Source: JAWVFM01 sp963841455 (lineage in GTDB: Bacteria > Actinomycetota > Thermoleophilia > Solirubrobacterales > 70-9). Taken from it: a stretch of 64,000 nt of DNA. Below the pieces are notes generated by a model. That model searched no databases. It was not told the origin of the DNA and was given only the letters and a program-made list of their open reading frames with translations. The stretch is from positions 1 to 64,000 of the forward strand of contig CAWJCU010000006.1 in assembly GCA_963841455.1 (NCBI GenBank). The letters run 5' to 3'. The position numbers were made by a program, and so were the translations under genes. Below, piece after piece: positions 56,694 through 64,000 of this stretch. How positions within the stretch are numbered: position 1 is the stretch's first letter; every line of letters starts with the position of its first letter.

Positions 56694-58583
56694 ATGGCGC
56701 CGGGCGTCGACGGGCTGCCCGGGGCCCTCGGGCCCGATGCGCCCGAGCCCGATCCGCAACGGGTCGACGTCGGGGCCGCGATCGCCGAGTACCTGCACGG
56801 CGCGCCGAACCGCACTGTGCGGCGGATCGGGCTCGCGCTGAGGGCCCTGGAATGGCTCCCATTCCCGTGGCGCTTCTCGCCCTCGAGCCTCACCGCACGC
56901 CAGGAGCTGCTCGCGAAGCTCGACGAGTCCGGCTCCGCGCTCGTCCGCGACCTCCTGCTCTTCATGAAGGTCCTGACCGGCCTCGGGCTCGGGAACGATC
57001 CGCGCGTGCAAGCGGCCGTGGGGTGGAAGGCCGACTGCGGAATCGCGGAGGACGATCGGCTTCCGCCGCGCGACGTCGCCGAACCCCTGGGCGACCTGAC
57101 ACCCCCCCACGACTCCGAGGAATGCGACGTCGCGATCGTGGGATCGGGCGCCGGCGGGGCCGTCGCGGCCACGGTCCTCGCCGAGGCGGGCCTTGACGTC
57201 GTCGTCCTCGAGGCCGGCCCATACCTGGACGCCTCGAGCTATCCGGAGGAGCCGATCGCCGCGCTACGCGCCCTCTACCGCGACGGCGGACTGACCGTAT
57301 GCGAGGGTCGGCCCGCGATCCCGACGCCCGTCGGCCGCGCGGTGGGCGGGACGACCGTAATCAACTCCGGGACGTGCTTCCGGGCGCCCGATCCGGTTCT
57401 CGGGCGCTGGGCCGCGGACCATGGAATCGCCTGGGCGGCCGAGCTCGACGACGACTACGCCGGGGCCGAGGAAATGCTCGCCGTCACCCCCGTGGACCCG
57501 GAGCGGATGGGCCGAAACGGCCAGCTCCTGCGCGAGGCGGCGGAGGCGATGGGGGTCGCTCACGAGCCGCTGCGACGGAACGCGGGGAGCTGCGAGCAAT
57601 GCAGCTCCTGCCCGCTGGGCTGCCGGCTCGACGCCAAGCGGGCGATGCACGTGTCGTACCTGCCGCGGGCGGTGGCGGCCGGCGCTCGTGTGCGGGCGGG
57701 GGTCGACGTCCGGCGCATCACCTTCGCCCGCAAGGGGACGCCGTCCCTGGAATGTGCCGTCTGGCCGCAGGGGGAGCCCGCCCGTCCCCCTCGCATGCTC
57801 ACCGTCCGCCCGCGCCGCGCCGTCGTTCTCGCCGGCGGGGCGTTCGGCACGCCCGAGCTCCTCTTGCGATCCGGGTTCCGGTCCCCAGGCGGGCATCTCG
57901 GCCGGCACCTCAGGATCCATCCCGCCTGCTGGGTGGGCGCGCGGTTCGACGAGGAGGTCCGCGGCTGGGAGGGCGTTATGCAGAGCTATGGCGTCACCGA
58001 ATGGGAGGACCGCAGGCTCCTGCTCGAGGCGACGTTCACGCCCCTGGCCTTCGGCGGGCAGTGGCTGCCCGGCACGGGCGCGGAGCACCAGCGCCGCGTG
58101 CTCGGCTATGACCGGATCGCCTCCACGGGGGTGCATCTCTCCGACCGCTCATCGGGGCGGGTGCGCCTGGCGAGCGACGGATCGCTGCGCGTCACCTACC
58201 GCCTCCGGCGCGACGACGCGGAGACGCTCTGCTTCGGAATCGCCAAGGCAGCCGAGCTCTTCTATGCCGCGGGCGCGCGAGAGGTCTATCCCCAGATCTC
58301 CGGGCTGCCGACCGTCGAGCGCGACGACATCGGGCGGCTCGAGGACTCTCCCCCGCCCTCCTCCCGGCTGCGCCTCGAGGCGTTCCACCCGATGGGAACG
58401 GCGCGGATGGACGCCGACTCACAGCGCGGAGTCGTCGCCACGGACGGAGCGCTTCACGGAGCCGACGGCGTCTACGTCGCCGACGGCAGCCTTCTGCCGA
58501 GCTCGATCGGCGTCAACCCGATGATGACCATCATCGCGATGGCCTCGCGGGTCGCCCGGCAGATGGCGGAGCGCTTGGCGTAG
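56694..58583 (+). CDS. GMC family FAD-dependent oxidoreductase
   Basis: A 629-residue flavoenzyme of the glucose-methanol-choline family. The FAD motif is at about 145-170 (VAIVGSGAGGAVAATVLAEA). Then come GRAVGGTTVINSGTCFRAP, a cysteine-rich CEQCSSCPLGC region, VVLAGGAFGTPELLLRSG and the active-site pair in FHPMGTARM and GVNPMMTI. The first 140 residues lie ahead of the FAD domain. They include ELLAKLDESGSALVRDLLLF and resemble the extra N-terminal part of long-chain alcohol oxidases/GMC enzymes that sit at membranes. The substrate, probably a lipid or sterol-like alcohol, is not shown. Followed by two hairpins. Confidence 0.9.
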   Translation: MAPGVDGLPGALGPDAPEPDPQRVDVGAAIAEYLHGAPNRTVRRIGLALRALEWLPFPWRFSPSSLTARQELLAKLDESGSALVRDLLLFMKVLTGLGLGNDPRVQAAVGWKADCGIAEDDRLPPRDVAEPLGDLTPPHDSEECDVAIVGSGAGGAVAATVLAEAGLDVVVLEAGPYLDASSYPEEPIAALRALYRDGGLTVCEGRPAIPTPVGRAVGGTTVINSGTCFRAPDPVLGRWAADHGIAWAAELDDDYAGAEEMLAVTPVDPERMGRNGQLLREAAEAMGVAHEPLRRNAGSCEQCSSCPLGCRLDAKRAMHVSYLPRAVAAGARVRAGVDVRRITFARKGTPSLECAVWPQGEPARPPRMLTVRPRRAVVLAGGAFGTPELLLRSGFRSPGGHLGRHLRIHPACWVGARFDEEVRGWEGVMQSYGVTEWEDRRLLLEATFTPLAFGGQWLPGTGAEHQRRVLGYDRIASTGVHLSDRSSGRVRLASDGSLRVTYRLRRDDAETLCFGIAKAAELFYAAGAREVYPQISGLPTVERDDIGRLEDSPPPSSRLRLEAFHPMGTARMDADSQRGVVATDGALHGADGVYVADGSLLPSSIGVNPMMTIIAMASRVARQMAERLA

Positions 58584-58679
58584 CGGTGCTTCCGGGCAGT
58601 GAGGACGTCGTGGCGGCGGCGAGATTGGCGAGGCTGTCCTGACTTCACCCTCTCCTGAGGGGTCAACCCAGGACGGCTT

Positions 58680-58702
58680 GGGACGAGGCCTCGGCTCGTC
58701 CC
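58680..58702. terminator. Hairpin after the GMC oxidoreductase gene
   Basis: GGGACGAG and CTCGTCCC form an 8-bp stem with a seven-base loop, about 100 bases after the stop of the + strand gene. There is no T run, so a terminator role is only probable. The 96 bases between stop and hairpin show nothing else. Confidence 0.4.
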
Positions 58703-58731
58703 CCTTCGCTGACCCGTCCCTCGACCCACGG

Positions 58732-58761
58732 CGAAATGGCCGCCCGAAGGCGGCCGTTTCG
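58732..58761. terminator. Bidirectional terminator between convergent genes
   Basis: A 13-bp stem (CGAAATGGCCGCC / GGCGGCCGTTTCG, one G-T pair) with a CGAA loop lies between the GMC oxidoreductase (+) and the next membrane protein gene (-). Short T/A tracts at the stem ends suit termination in both directions. Confidence 0.65.
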
Positions 58762-58803
58762 CTGCAACCTCTCCTCCCGAGCTCGCGGCCCGGGCTTGCC
58801 GGC

Positions 58804-59319
58804 CTACGCGGAGGGCGGCGCGGACGGGGGTGGCGGTGGAGGCGGAGGCGGAGGACGGCGAGTTCCACCGCCACCGCCACCGGCGCTGAAGCTCGCGCCC
58901 TCCTCCTGCATCGTCGCGTAGGCGCCGTAGGTCATCGCGGCCATGAGGATGAGGCCGAGGAAGACGCCGTAGCTGCGGTCGAGGCTGTAGGGCGGGTCGA
59001 TGATCCGGTAGAGGATCAGCAGCGTCGACAGGCCGCCGAGCCCGGTCGCGACCGCGCTCATCGCAACCGGCATGTTGAGGGCGACGTTGTTCGCGGCCAT
59101 CAGGAACACCGCCAGCCCGCTCAGGGCGCTGATGAACCAGATGATGTCCATGAAGTCAGATGGCTGCCAGGCGTTGAAGTCGGCGGAGATCGAGACCGTC
59201 TGGCCGAAGACAACGCCTCCGCCACTGGCGCTCCACCAGGTCAAGAACATGTCGATGATGAAGAGAATCGCTGCGATTCCGGCGATCCGCTCCCCTTGCT
59301 TGACTCGAGTCAGGTCCAT
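58804..59319 (-). CDS. Four-span membrane protein with poly-proline tail
   Basis: A 171-residue protein beginning at ATG 59319 (MDLTRVKQGERIAGIAAI). Four hydrophobic spans: IAAILFIIDMFLTWW, FMDIIWFISALSGLAVFLM, MSAVATGLGGLSTLLILY and GVFLGLILMAAMTYGAY. The end is a glycine run then ten prolines. The layout is shared by many actinobacterial proteins of unknown role. Its head is separated from folD by about 100 bases holding a likely promoter. Confidence 0.82.
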   Translation of the reverse strand: MDLTRVKQGERIAGIAAILFIIDMFLTWWSASGGGVVFGQTVSISADFNAWQPSDFMDIIWFISALSGLAVFLMAANNVALNMPVAMSAVATGLGGLSTLLILYRIIDPPYSLDRSYGVFLGLILMAAMTYGAYATMQEEGASFSAGGGGGGTRRPPPPPPPPPPSAPPSA

Positions 59320-59379
59320 TCGTCTCCCCCGCGTCGGGATTCTGCTTTCGATCGTTGGGCGCCGTAGGCGCAGCGGCAG

Positions 59380-59407
59380 CCTATACCCGGGTTCGGTCAG
59401 ATGTGAA
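59380..59407 (-). promoter_or_regulatory. Probable promoter of the membrane protein gene
   Basis: On the minus strand TTCACA (59407-59402) and TATAGG (59385-59380) are 16 bases apart, 60 bases before the ATG at 59319 and just after the folD stop at 59421. A fair match; no operator seen. Confidence 0.4.
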
Positions 59408-59420
59408 TGGGGTGTAGGCC

Positions 59421-60275
59421 CTACGTCCAGCGAGCGCTGGCGGCCTCGAGCGTGTTGTCGAGGAGCATGGCGATGGTCATCGGGCCGACGCCGCCGGGCA
59501 CGGGGGTGATCGCTCCCGCGACCTGGCTGACGGCCTCGAAGTCGACGTCGCCCACGAGCCCGTCGTCGGTTCGATTGGTGCCGACGTCGATCACCGCCGC
59601 CCCCGGCTTCACCATCTCGGCGCCGACGAGAAGCGGCGAGCCCACGGCGGCCACGAGGACGTCGGCGCGCCGGCAGGCGGCCGCGAGGTCCGCCGTGCGG
59701 GAGTGGCACACGGTGACCGTGGCGTTCTCGCCGAGCAGCAGCGAGGCGAGCGGCCGGCCGACGAGGATCGAGCGCCCCACGATCACCGCCTCAGCGCCGG
59801 TGAGCTCGACGCCGGCATCGCGAAGGAGCTCGACGACGCCGCGCGGCGTGCAGGGGACGAGCCCCGGACGGCCCTGGGCGAGGAGGCCGGCGCTCGTCGC
59901 GGTGAGGCCGTCCACGTCCTTGGCCGGGTCGATGCGGGCGATCACCTCGTCCTGGTCGTGCTGGTCGGGCAACGGCAGCTGGACGAGGATCCCGTCGACG
60001 TCGTCGTCGGCACCGAGGCGCACGACGAGCTCGAGCAGCTCAGCCCGTGAGGCATCCGCGGCGAGCTCGTGGTGGACCGACCGCATCCCCACCTCTTCGG
60101 TGAGGCGGCGCTTGCTCGTCACGTAGACCTCGGAGGCCGGGTCGTCGCCGGCGAGAACGGTGGCGAGCCCGGGCACCCGGCCTTCGTGTGCCGCGGCCAG
60201 GTCGCGGACACCCGCGGCGACGCGCTCCCGGACCCGGGCGGCGACGGTCTTGCCGTCGATCACCGTGGCCGGCAC
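59421..60275 (-). CDS. folD: Methylenetetrahydrofolate dehydrogenase/cyclohydrolase
   Basis: Bifunctional one-carbon enzyme. The 284 residues show YVTSKRRLTEEVGM with the catalytic Tyr/Lys, GILVQLPLPDQHD, DPAKDVDGLTATSAGLL, AVIVGRSILVGRPLASLLL (NADP site) and ITPVPGGVGPMTIAMLL. The ATG at 60275 follows the pcrA stop by three bases, so it is co-transcribed with the helicase. It links to serine-derived one-carbon units made by the serAC genes in this window, although it is far from them. Confidence 0.96.
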   Translation of the reverse strand: MPATVIDGKTVAARVRERVAAGVRDLAAAHEGRVPGLATVLAGDDPASEVYVTSKRRLTEEVGMRSVHHELAADASRAELLELVVRLGADDDVDGILVQLPLPDQHDQDEVIARIDPAKDVDGLTATSAGLLAQGRPGLVPCTPRGVVELLRDAGVELTGAEAVIVGRSILVGRPLASLLLGENATVTVCHSRTADLAAACRRADVLVAAVGSPLLVGAEMVKPGAAVIDVGTNRTDDGLVGDVDFEAVSQVAGAITPVPGGVGPMTIAMLLDNTLEAASARWT

Positions 60276-60278
60276 CGC

Positions 60279-63200
60279 TCAGCCCACCTTGCGGAGCGGG
60301 GCGTAGTCGGCCATCAACTTCCGCTCCGCCCCCTCGCCGGCGAATCGCACCACGACAACGGAGCCGGGCTCGACGGCCGTCACCACACCCTCGCCGAAGC
60401 TCGCGTGGACGACGTCATCGCCCACGCCGAGCTCCGCCACCGGCGCGCGGGGCTCCTTTCGCGGCGGCGCCGCAGGGCCTGTGCCGGCGCCGATGGAGGC
60501 GCCCATCCATCCGGTCTTCGGCGCCGTCGCGTAGCGCTCCACCAGCTCGTCGGGAAGCTCGGAGAGGAAGCGGGACGGCAGCGCATAGCCCTGCCCGCCG
60601 AAGATCCGCCGCTGGCGCGCGCACGTGAGGTAGAGGCGCTCTCGCGCGCGAGTGAGACCGACGTAGCAGAGGCGGCGCTCCTCCTCGAGGTTCCCCTCCT
60701 CCATGGAGCGTGAGTGCGGGAAGAGCCCCTCCTCGCACCCGATGAGGAACACGGCGTCGAATTCGAGGCCCTTCGCATTGTGGAGCGTCATCAGGGTCAC
60801 CAGGCTCTCGGCCTCGCGCATGGAGTCCTGGTCGGAGAGCAGCGATATCTGGGCCAGGAACTCCTCGAGGGGACGCTGCTCGGACGGCCCCTCCACCTCG
60901 CGGTTGGCGTCGAACTCGCGCGCGACCCCCACGAGCTCGGAGAGGTTCTCGACGCGGCCCTCCGCCTCGATCGTCCTCTCGGCCTCCAGGGCCTCGAGGT
61001 ATCCGCTCTCGGTGAGAACGGCCTCGAGGAGTCCCACGACGCGGCGGTCCGCGTCCGCACGCTCGCGCAGCCCCGCCATCACGTCGGCGAAGCGGCGCAG
61101 CGACTTCACCGCCGCGGCCCCGAGCCCCGGGACCCGCTCGGGGTCGCTGAACGCATCCCAGACGTCGGCGCCGATGGTGTTCGCGTGCGAGAGCACCCGC
61201 CCTCTGGTCCGCTCGCCGATCCCGCGCCGCGGCGAGTTGACGATGCGCGCGAAGGCGACGGAGTCCGCCGGGTTCGCGATTAGGCTCAGATAGGCCACCG
61301 CGTCCTTGATCTCCGCCCGGTCGTAGAACTTCGAGCCGCCGATCACCTGGTAGGGGACCTCGAAGCGCACCAGCGTGTCCTCGAGGACGCGGCTCTGCGC
61401 GTTCACCCGGTAGAGCACGCCGATGCGGTCCCGCGGCACGCCCTCGTCGGTGGCGAGGCGCTCGACCTCGGAGGCGACGTAGCGGGCCTCCTCGTGCTCG
61501 TCGGCGAGCTCGGCGACGCGCACGGGCTCGCCACGGCCGGCGCCGGTCCACAGGCGCTTGCCGAGCCGCTCGCGATTGTTCGCCGCGATGGCGTTGGCGG
61601 CGTCGAGGATCGTGCCCGTAGAGCGGTAGTTCTCCTCCAGCCGAATGACTGTCGCGTCTGAGAAGTCGCGCTCGAACTCGAGGAGGTTCCGGATGTCGGC
61701 GTTCCGGAACGAGTAGATCGAGTTGTGGGTGATGAGCCCGTTGGCGATGAAATTGTGGGTTCCCTCGACGTTGATGTCGTAGACCCTTTCTGCGATCTCT
61801 GTCCGTTCGACGCGTTCAACGACGTCGTAGCTGCCGTCATCCGCAAACATCGCCATACCGGGCCGGACCGAAGCCGCCGGAATGCACGGCAATGAGCTAC
61901 CAACCGCACGACCGGCCTGACGTGGCCCAAATCGCCCCTGACAACGGAAATCGATCCCGATCGTGTCGTCGACTTCGCTCGCGAGGCGAACCGCGGCACC
62001 GAAATCCTTGAGCGCGGTCTCGAACCGCCACGAATCACCTCCGGCTCTCGCCGGGCGAACACTCATGCCAGCGCGCTCCAGCCTCTCTCGCGCTCGGCCA
62101 TCGCTCCCGAACACGCTCACCCGGTGCATAGGCGTGTTTCTCCGTTGTTCTCCGCAGAGGGTCAATGTCAGGACGCGGCGCCTTCCCTCAAAGCTTGCAG
62201 GCTGATAATGCGGATGCTGGATGCTCAGGCCCTCGTCGGCGAGGAGCCGCTTGCCACCGTTGTCGCTGTCGATCTCATCGAAGATCGAGTCGATGAGCTC
62301 TTGATTTCCAACGAGGCTTCGATCCTCGGGATGGTTGAGCCGAGCCTTGAAGGGAATGGTCGGGAGCCTGTACCTCAGGGACAGCAGAGTTTCCGCAGCA
62401 CGGGCCAGCACCTCGGTCTCGTGGGTTGAAATGACCCACACGGCGTCTGCGTTCTCGCCCCGGCATCGCTCACCGATGCCCATCACGGGCTTCCCCGCTG
62501 CATCGGTGTAGACGCGTGTCGTTCCCACCCGGAAGCCTCGGTCGCGTCTCCACATCAAATAGGCGATATGCATTTGCGGCGTCGTCCCCCGCCGGTAGCC
62601 CGCGAAATGCATGTGCTCTGGCGTGCTGACCAGTCGGCGGCCGCCACGGGTCGTGATTGCGATGCCCGCCTTCTCGCGAGCGCCGTACACGCCGGTCACG
62701 GCCGCAGGTCGAAAATCACCGCTCCCGTAACACGACATCACCTCGTCGCCCGGACGAAGGCGCTCTATGGCCTTTTTCGATCCGTCGCCCATCGTCACCG
62801 AGGTTCCGGCGACGAGACACTGGTCATCGTCCCCAACGACGGTCAGATTCCGGTGCTCGTCGGAGAGAAGGCGGAGCAGCCGGTACTGAACCCTGTTGGT
62901 GTCCTGGTATTCGTCGACCAGGACCCAGCGGAAGGCGCGGCGGTACCGGTCGCGCACGTCGTCGAACAGCTCCAGCAGGTCGACCGTCCGCGCGAGGAGG
63001 TCGTCGAAGTCCATCGCGTTCGCCTCGCGCATCCGCCGCTCGTAGATCTGGAAGACGTCGGCGACCGTCCGCTCGAAGAACCCGCCCTGTGCCTCGCGGT
63101 AAGCCTCGACGTCGGTGAGGGTGTTCTTGGCCTGCGAGATCTGCGACTTCACGGCGCGGGGCGGAAACCGCTTCGGGTCGAGCTCGAGCTCCTCCAGGCA

Positions 63201-63611
63201 GCGCTTGATCATCCGGATCGAGTCGGCCTCGTCGTAGATCGTGAAGGCGCGCTTGTAGCCCAGACGCTCGGCCTCCGCGCGCAGGATCCGGGCGCAGGCC
63301 GAGTGGAACGTCATCACCCACATCACGCGCGAGACGCCCCCGACTAGCTGCGCGACGCGCTCCTTCATCTCGCCCGCCGCCTTGTTCGTGAACGTGATCG
63401 CCAGGATCTCGCTCGGGCGCGCCTGACCGCTCGCGAGCAGGTATGCGATGCGGTGTGTGAGCACGCGGGTCTTCCCCGAGCCTGCGCCGGCCAGGACCAG
63501 GAGCGGGCCCTCCCCGTACTCGACGGCCTCTCGCTGCGGCGGGTTCAGGTCAGCGAGCAGCCGCTCGAGCTGCGACGCGCCGGGGGTCAGGGGTCGAGCT
63601 TCAGCCTCCAC
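60279..63611 (-). CDS. pcrA: ATP-dependent DNA helicase PcrA/UvrD, intein-containing
   Basis: A superfamily 1 helicase for repair and replication restart. The 1110-residue precursor has Walker A AGAGSGKTR (41-49), ITFTNKAAGEMKERV (Ia), LVDEYQDTNRVQYR (Walker B) and VVGDDDQ (motif III start). The host sequence is interrupted after Gln264 by a 366-residue intein and resumes at SIYSFRNADIRN, VIRLEENYRST (IV), LMTLHNAKGLEFDAVFLIG (V), RLCYVGLTRARERLYL (VI), then a Tudor-like tail (VGDDVVHASFGEGVV). The spliced helicase would have 744 residues, normal for the family. ATG 63611 gives MEAEARPLTP. It runs straight into folD. Confidence 0.97.
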   Translation of the reverse strand: MEAEARPLTPGASQLERLLADLNPPQREAVEYGEGPLLVLAGAGSGKTRVLTHRIAYLLASGQARPSEILAITFTNKAAGEMKERVAQLVGGVSRVMWVMTFHSACARILRAEAERLGYKRAFTIYDEADSIRMIKRCLEELELDPKRFPPRAVKSQISQAKNTLTDVEAYREAQGGFFERTVADVFQIYERRMREANAMDFDDLLARTVDLLELFDDVRDRYRRAFRWVLVDEYQDTNRVQYRLLRLLSDEHRNLTVVGDDDQCLVAGTSVTMGDGSKKAIERLRPGDEVMSCYGSGDFRPAAVTGVYGAREKAGIAITTRGGRRLVSTPEHMHFAGYRRGTTPQMHIAYLMWRRDRGFRVGTTRVYTDAAGKPVMGIGERCRGENADAVWVISTHETEVLARAAETLLSLRYRLPTIPFKARLNHPEDRSLVGNQELIDSIFDEIDSDNGGKRLLADEGLSIQHPHYQPASFEGRRRVLTLTLCGEQRRNTPMHRVSVFGSDGRARERLERAGMSVRPARAGGDSWRFETALKDFGAAVRLASEVDDTIGIDFRCQGRFGPRQAGRAVGSSLPCIPAASVRPGMAMFADDGSYDVVERVERTEIAERVYDINVEGTHNFIANGLITHNSIYSFRNADIRNLLEFERDFSDATVIRLEENYRSTGTILDAANAIAANNRERLGKRLWTGAGRGEPVRVAELADEHEEARYVASEVERLATDEGVPRDRIGVLYRVNAQSRVLEDTLVRFEVPYQVIGGSKFYDRAEIKDAVAYLSLIANPADSVAFARIVNSPRRGIGERTRGRVLSHANTIGADVWDAFSDPERVPGLGAAAVKSLRRFADVMAGLRERADADRRVVGLLEAVLTESGYLEALEAERTIEAEGRVENLSELVGVAREFDANREVEGPSEQRPLEEFLAQISLLSDQDSMREAESLVTLMTLHNAKGLEFDAVFLIGCEEGLFPHSRSMEEGNLEEERRLCYVGLTRARERLYLTCARQRRIFGGQGYALPSRFLSELPDELVERYATAPKTGWMGASIGAGTGPAAPPRKEPRAPVAELGVGDDVVHASFGEGVVTAVEPGSVVVVRFAGEGAERKLMADYAPLRKVG
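61722..62819 (-). other. Intein within PcrA (366 codons), with degenerate endonuclease-like insert
   Basis: A protein-splicing element at residues 265-630 of the PcrA precursor. It starts with Cys (CLVAGTSVTMGDGSKKAIE, block A), has the block B TPEHMHF, block F VYDINVEGTHNFIANG and ends HN followed by Ser, all required for splicing. It sits exactly in the nucleotide-contact motif GDDDQ/SIY, a spot where helicase inteins are known. The middle (about 120-300 of the intein: ADAVWVISTHETEVLARAAE, then FETALKDFGAAVRLASEV) looks like a diverged LAGLIDADG-type region. No perfect LAGLIDADG helix is visible, so cutting activity is doubtful. Base composition is less GC-rich than the flanks, pointing to later arrival. 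Confidence 0.93.
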
Positions 63612-63645
63612 GGACTGAAGATAGCCGTGGCCCGTGACGGCGCCG

Positions 63646-64000
63646 CTATCCGCCGGCCGTGGAGGGCCCGCGGTCGCGGCGGAGCTCGCGGACCTCGCCC
63701 TCCGCGGGCTTGCCGTCGAGCTCGGCGAGGCGCTTCTCGAGCATGCCGATCCGCTCCGAGAGCGCCTTCATGGCGTCGGCGATCGGGTCGGGCAGGTGCA
63801 CCCAGTCGGCGTCGGGGCCCTCAGGGCGGCGGCCCTCCACCCTTACCGGATGGCCCGGGTTCCCGACCACGGTCGACGAGGCCGGAACGTCCTCGATGAC
63901 GACCGTGTTGGCGCCGATCTTCGAGCCCGAGCCGACGGTAATAGGCCCGAGCAGCTTCGCGCCGGAGCCGATCGTCACGTCGTCGCCGACCGTCGGGTGT
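63646..64000 (-). CDS. cysE: Serine O-acetyltransferase, 5' end beyond the window
   Basis: The C-terminal part of a left-handed beta-helix acetyltransferase: HPTVGDDVTIGSGAKLLGPI, VGSGSKIGANTVVIEDVPAS, STVVGNPGHPVRV, then the tail ADWVHLPDPIADAMKALSER typical of CysE. The catalytic N-terminal half lies right of the window. It makes O-acetylserine for cysteine synthesis from the serine supplied by SerA/SerC. It ends 34 bases before pcrA on the same strand. A generic hexapeptide transferase is less likely because of the tail. Confidence 0.85.
   Translation of the reverse strand, partial: HPTVGDDVTIGSGAKLLGPITVGSGSKIGANTVVIEDVPASSTVVGNPGHPVRVEGRRPEGPDADWVHLPDPIADAMKALSERIGMLEKRLAELDGKPAEGEVRELRRDRGPSTAGG

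Overview
The window looks like chromosomal core DNA of a high-GC Gram-positive bacterium of the phylum Actinobacteriota, most likely the class Thermoleophilia (Solirubrobacterales/Gaiellales type). The evidence is strong G/C bias at third codon positions, frequent GTG and TTG starts, DUF2510/DUF4234/DUF4389 membrane proteins, a citramalate-synthase route to isoleucine, a chromosomal menaquinone cluster and an actinobacterial-type LexA box. The lineage is inferred from protein flavour and gene order; a 16S search would settle it.

Layout. 1-3.0 kb: 3' part of the error-prone polymerase gene dnaE2, interrupted by three single-base indels, then a perfect LexA box and a small candidate ORF. 3.1-8.5 kb: one rRNA operon on the minus strand (16S-23S-5S) with a near-consensus promoter, a terminator and no tRNA in the spacer. 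8.5-12.8 kb: tyrS, a class A penicillin-binding protein and an alkyladenine DNA glycosylase. 12.8-31.9 kb: one long minus-strand run for amino-acid synthesis, transcribed in the order serC, serA, a quinone oxidoreductase, leuA, an SDR, an XRE-cupin regulator, leuC, leuD, a trans-aconitate-type methyltransferase, a secreted phosphoesterase, leuB, ilvE, cimA, a DegT aminotransferase, argH. Many of these genes overlap by ATGA/GTGA or sit a few bases apart, so they are probably co-transcribed in blocks. A 19-codon leader peptide rich in leucine codons precedes leuA. 31.9-34.7 kb: a cupin and three membrane proteins of unknown role. 34.8-46.0 kb: ilvC and ilvN-ilvB flank a menaquinone cluster (menE | menB-menA-menC-menD | lipoprotein, menF). 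46.1-49.1 kb: a TetR regulator, UDP-sulfoquinovose synthase and a divergent glycosyltransferase. 49.2-56.1 kb: a secreted S53 peptidase, a zinc-ribbon membrane protein, NDH-2, and gatC-gatA-gatB. 56.2-64.0 kb: a membrane protein and GMC oxidoreductase (+), then a membrane protein, folD, a PcrA helicase carrying an intein, and cysE cut by the right edge (-).

How the genes work together. Most of the window serves branched-chain amino acid, serine/cysteine and arginine supply. IlvBN and IlvC give the early steps, CimA feeds 2-oxobutyrate from pyruvate, LeuA-LeuCD-LeuB extend to leucine and IlvE transaminates. The men genes make the respiratory quinone that NDH-2 reduces.

Quality note. Genes between about 36 and 45 kb carry many single-base indels, mostly +1, although their protein sequences remain well conserved when the frame is followed across them. 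Essential ilvB/ilvN are hit too. I read this as consensus error in the assembly rather than gene decay. Interrupted genes are typed as pseudogene because that is how the given sequence reads; the evidence text gives the likely intact gene.
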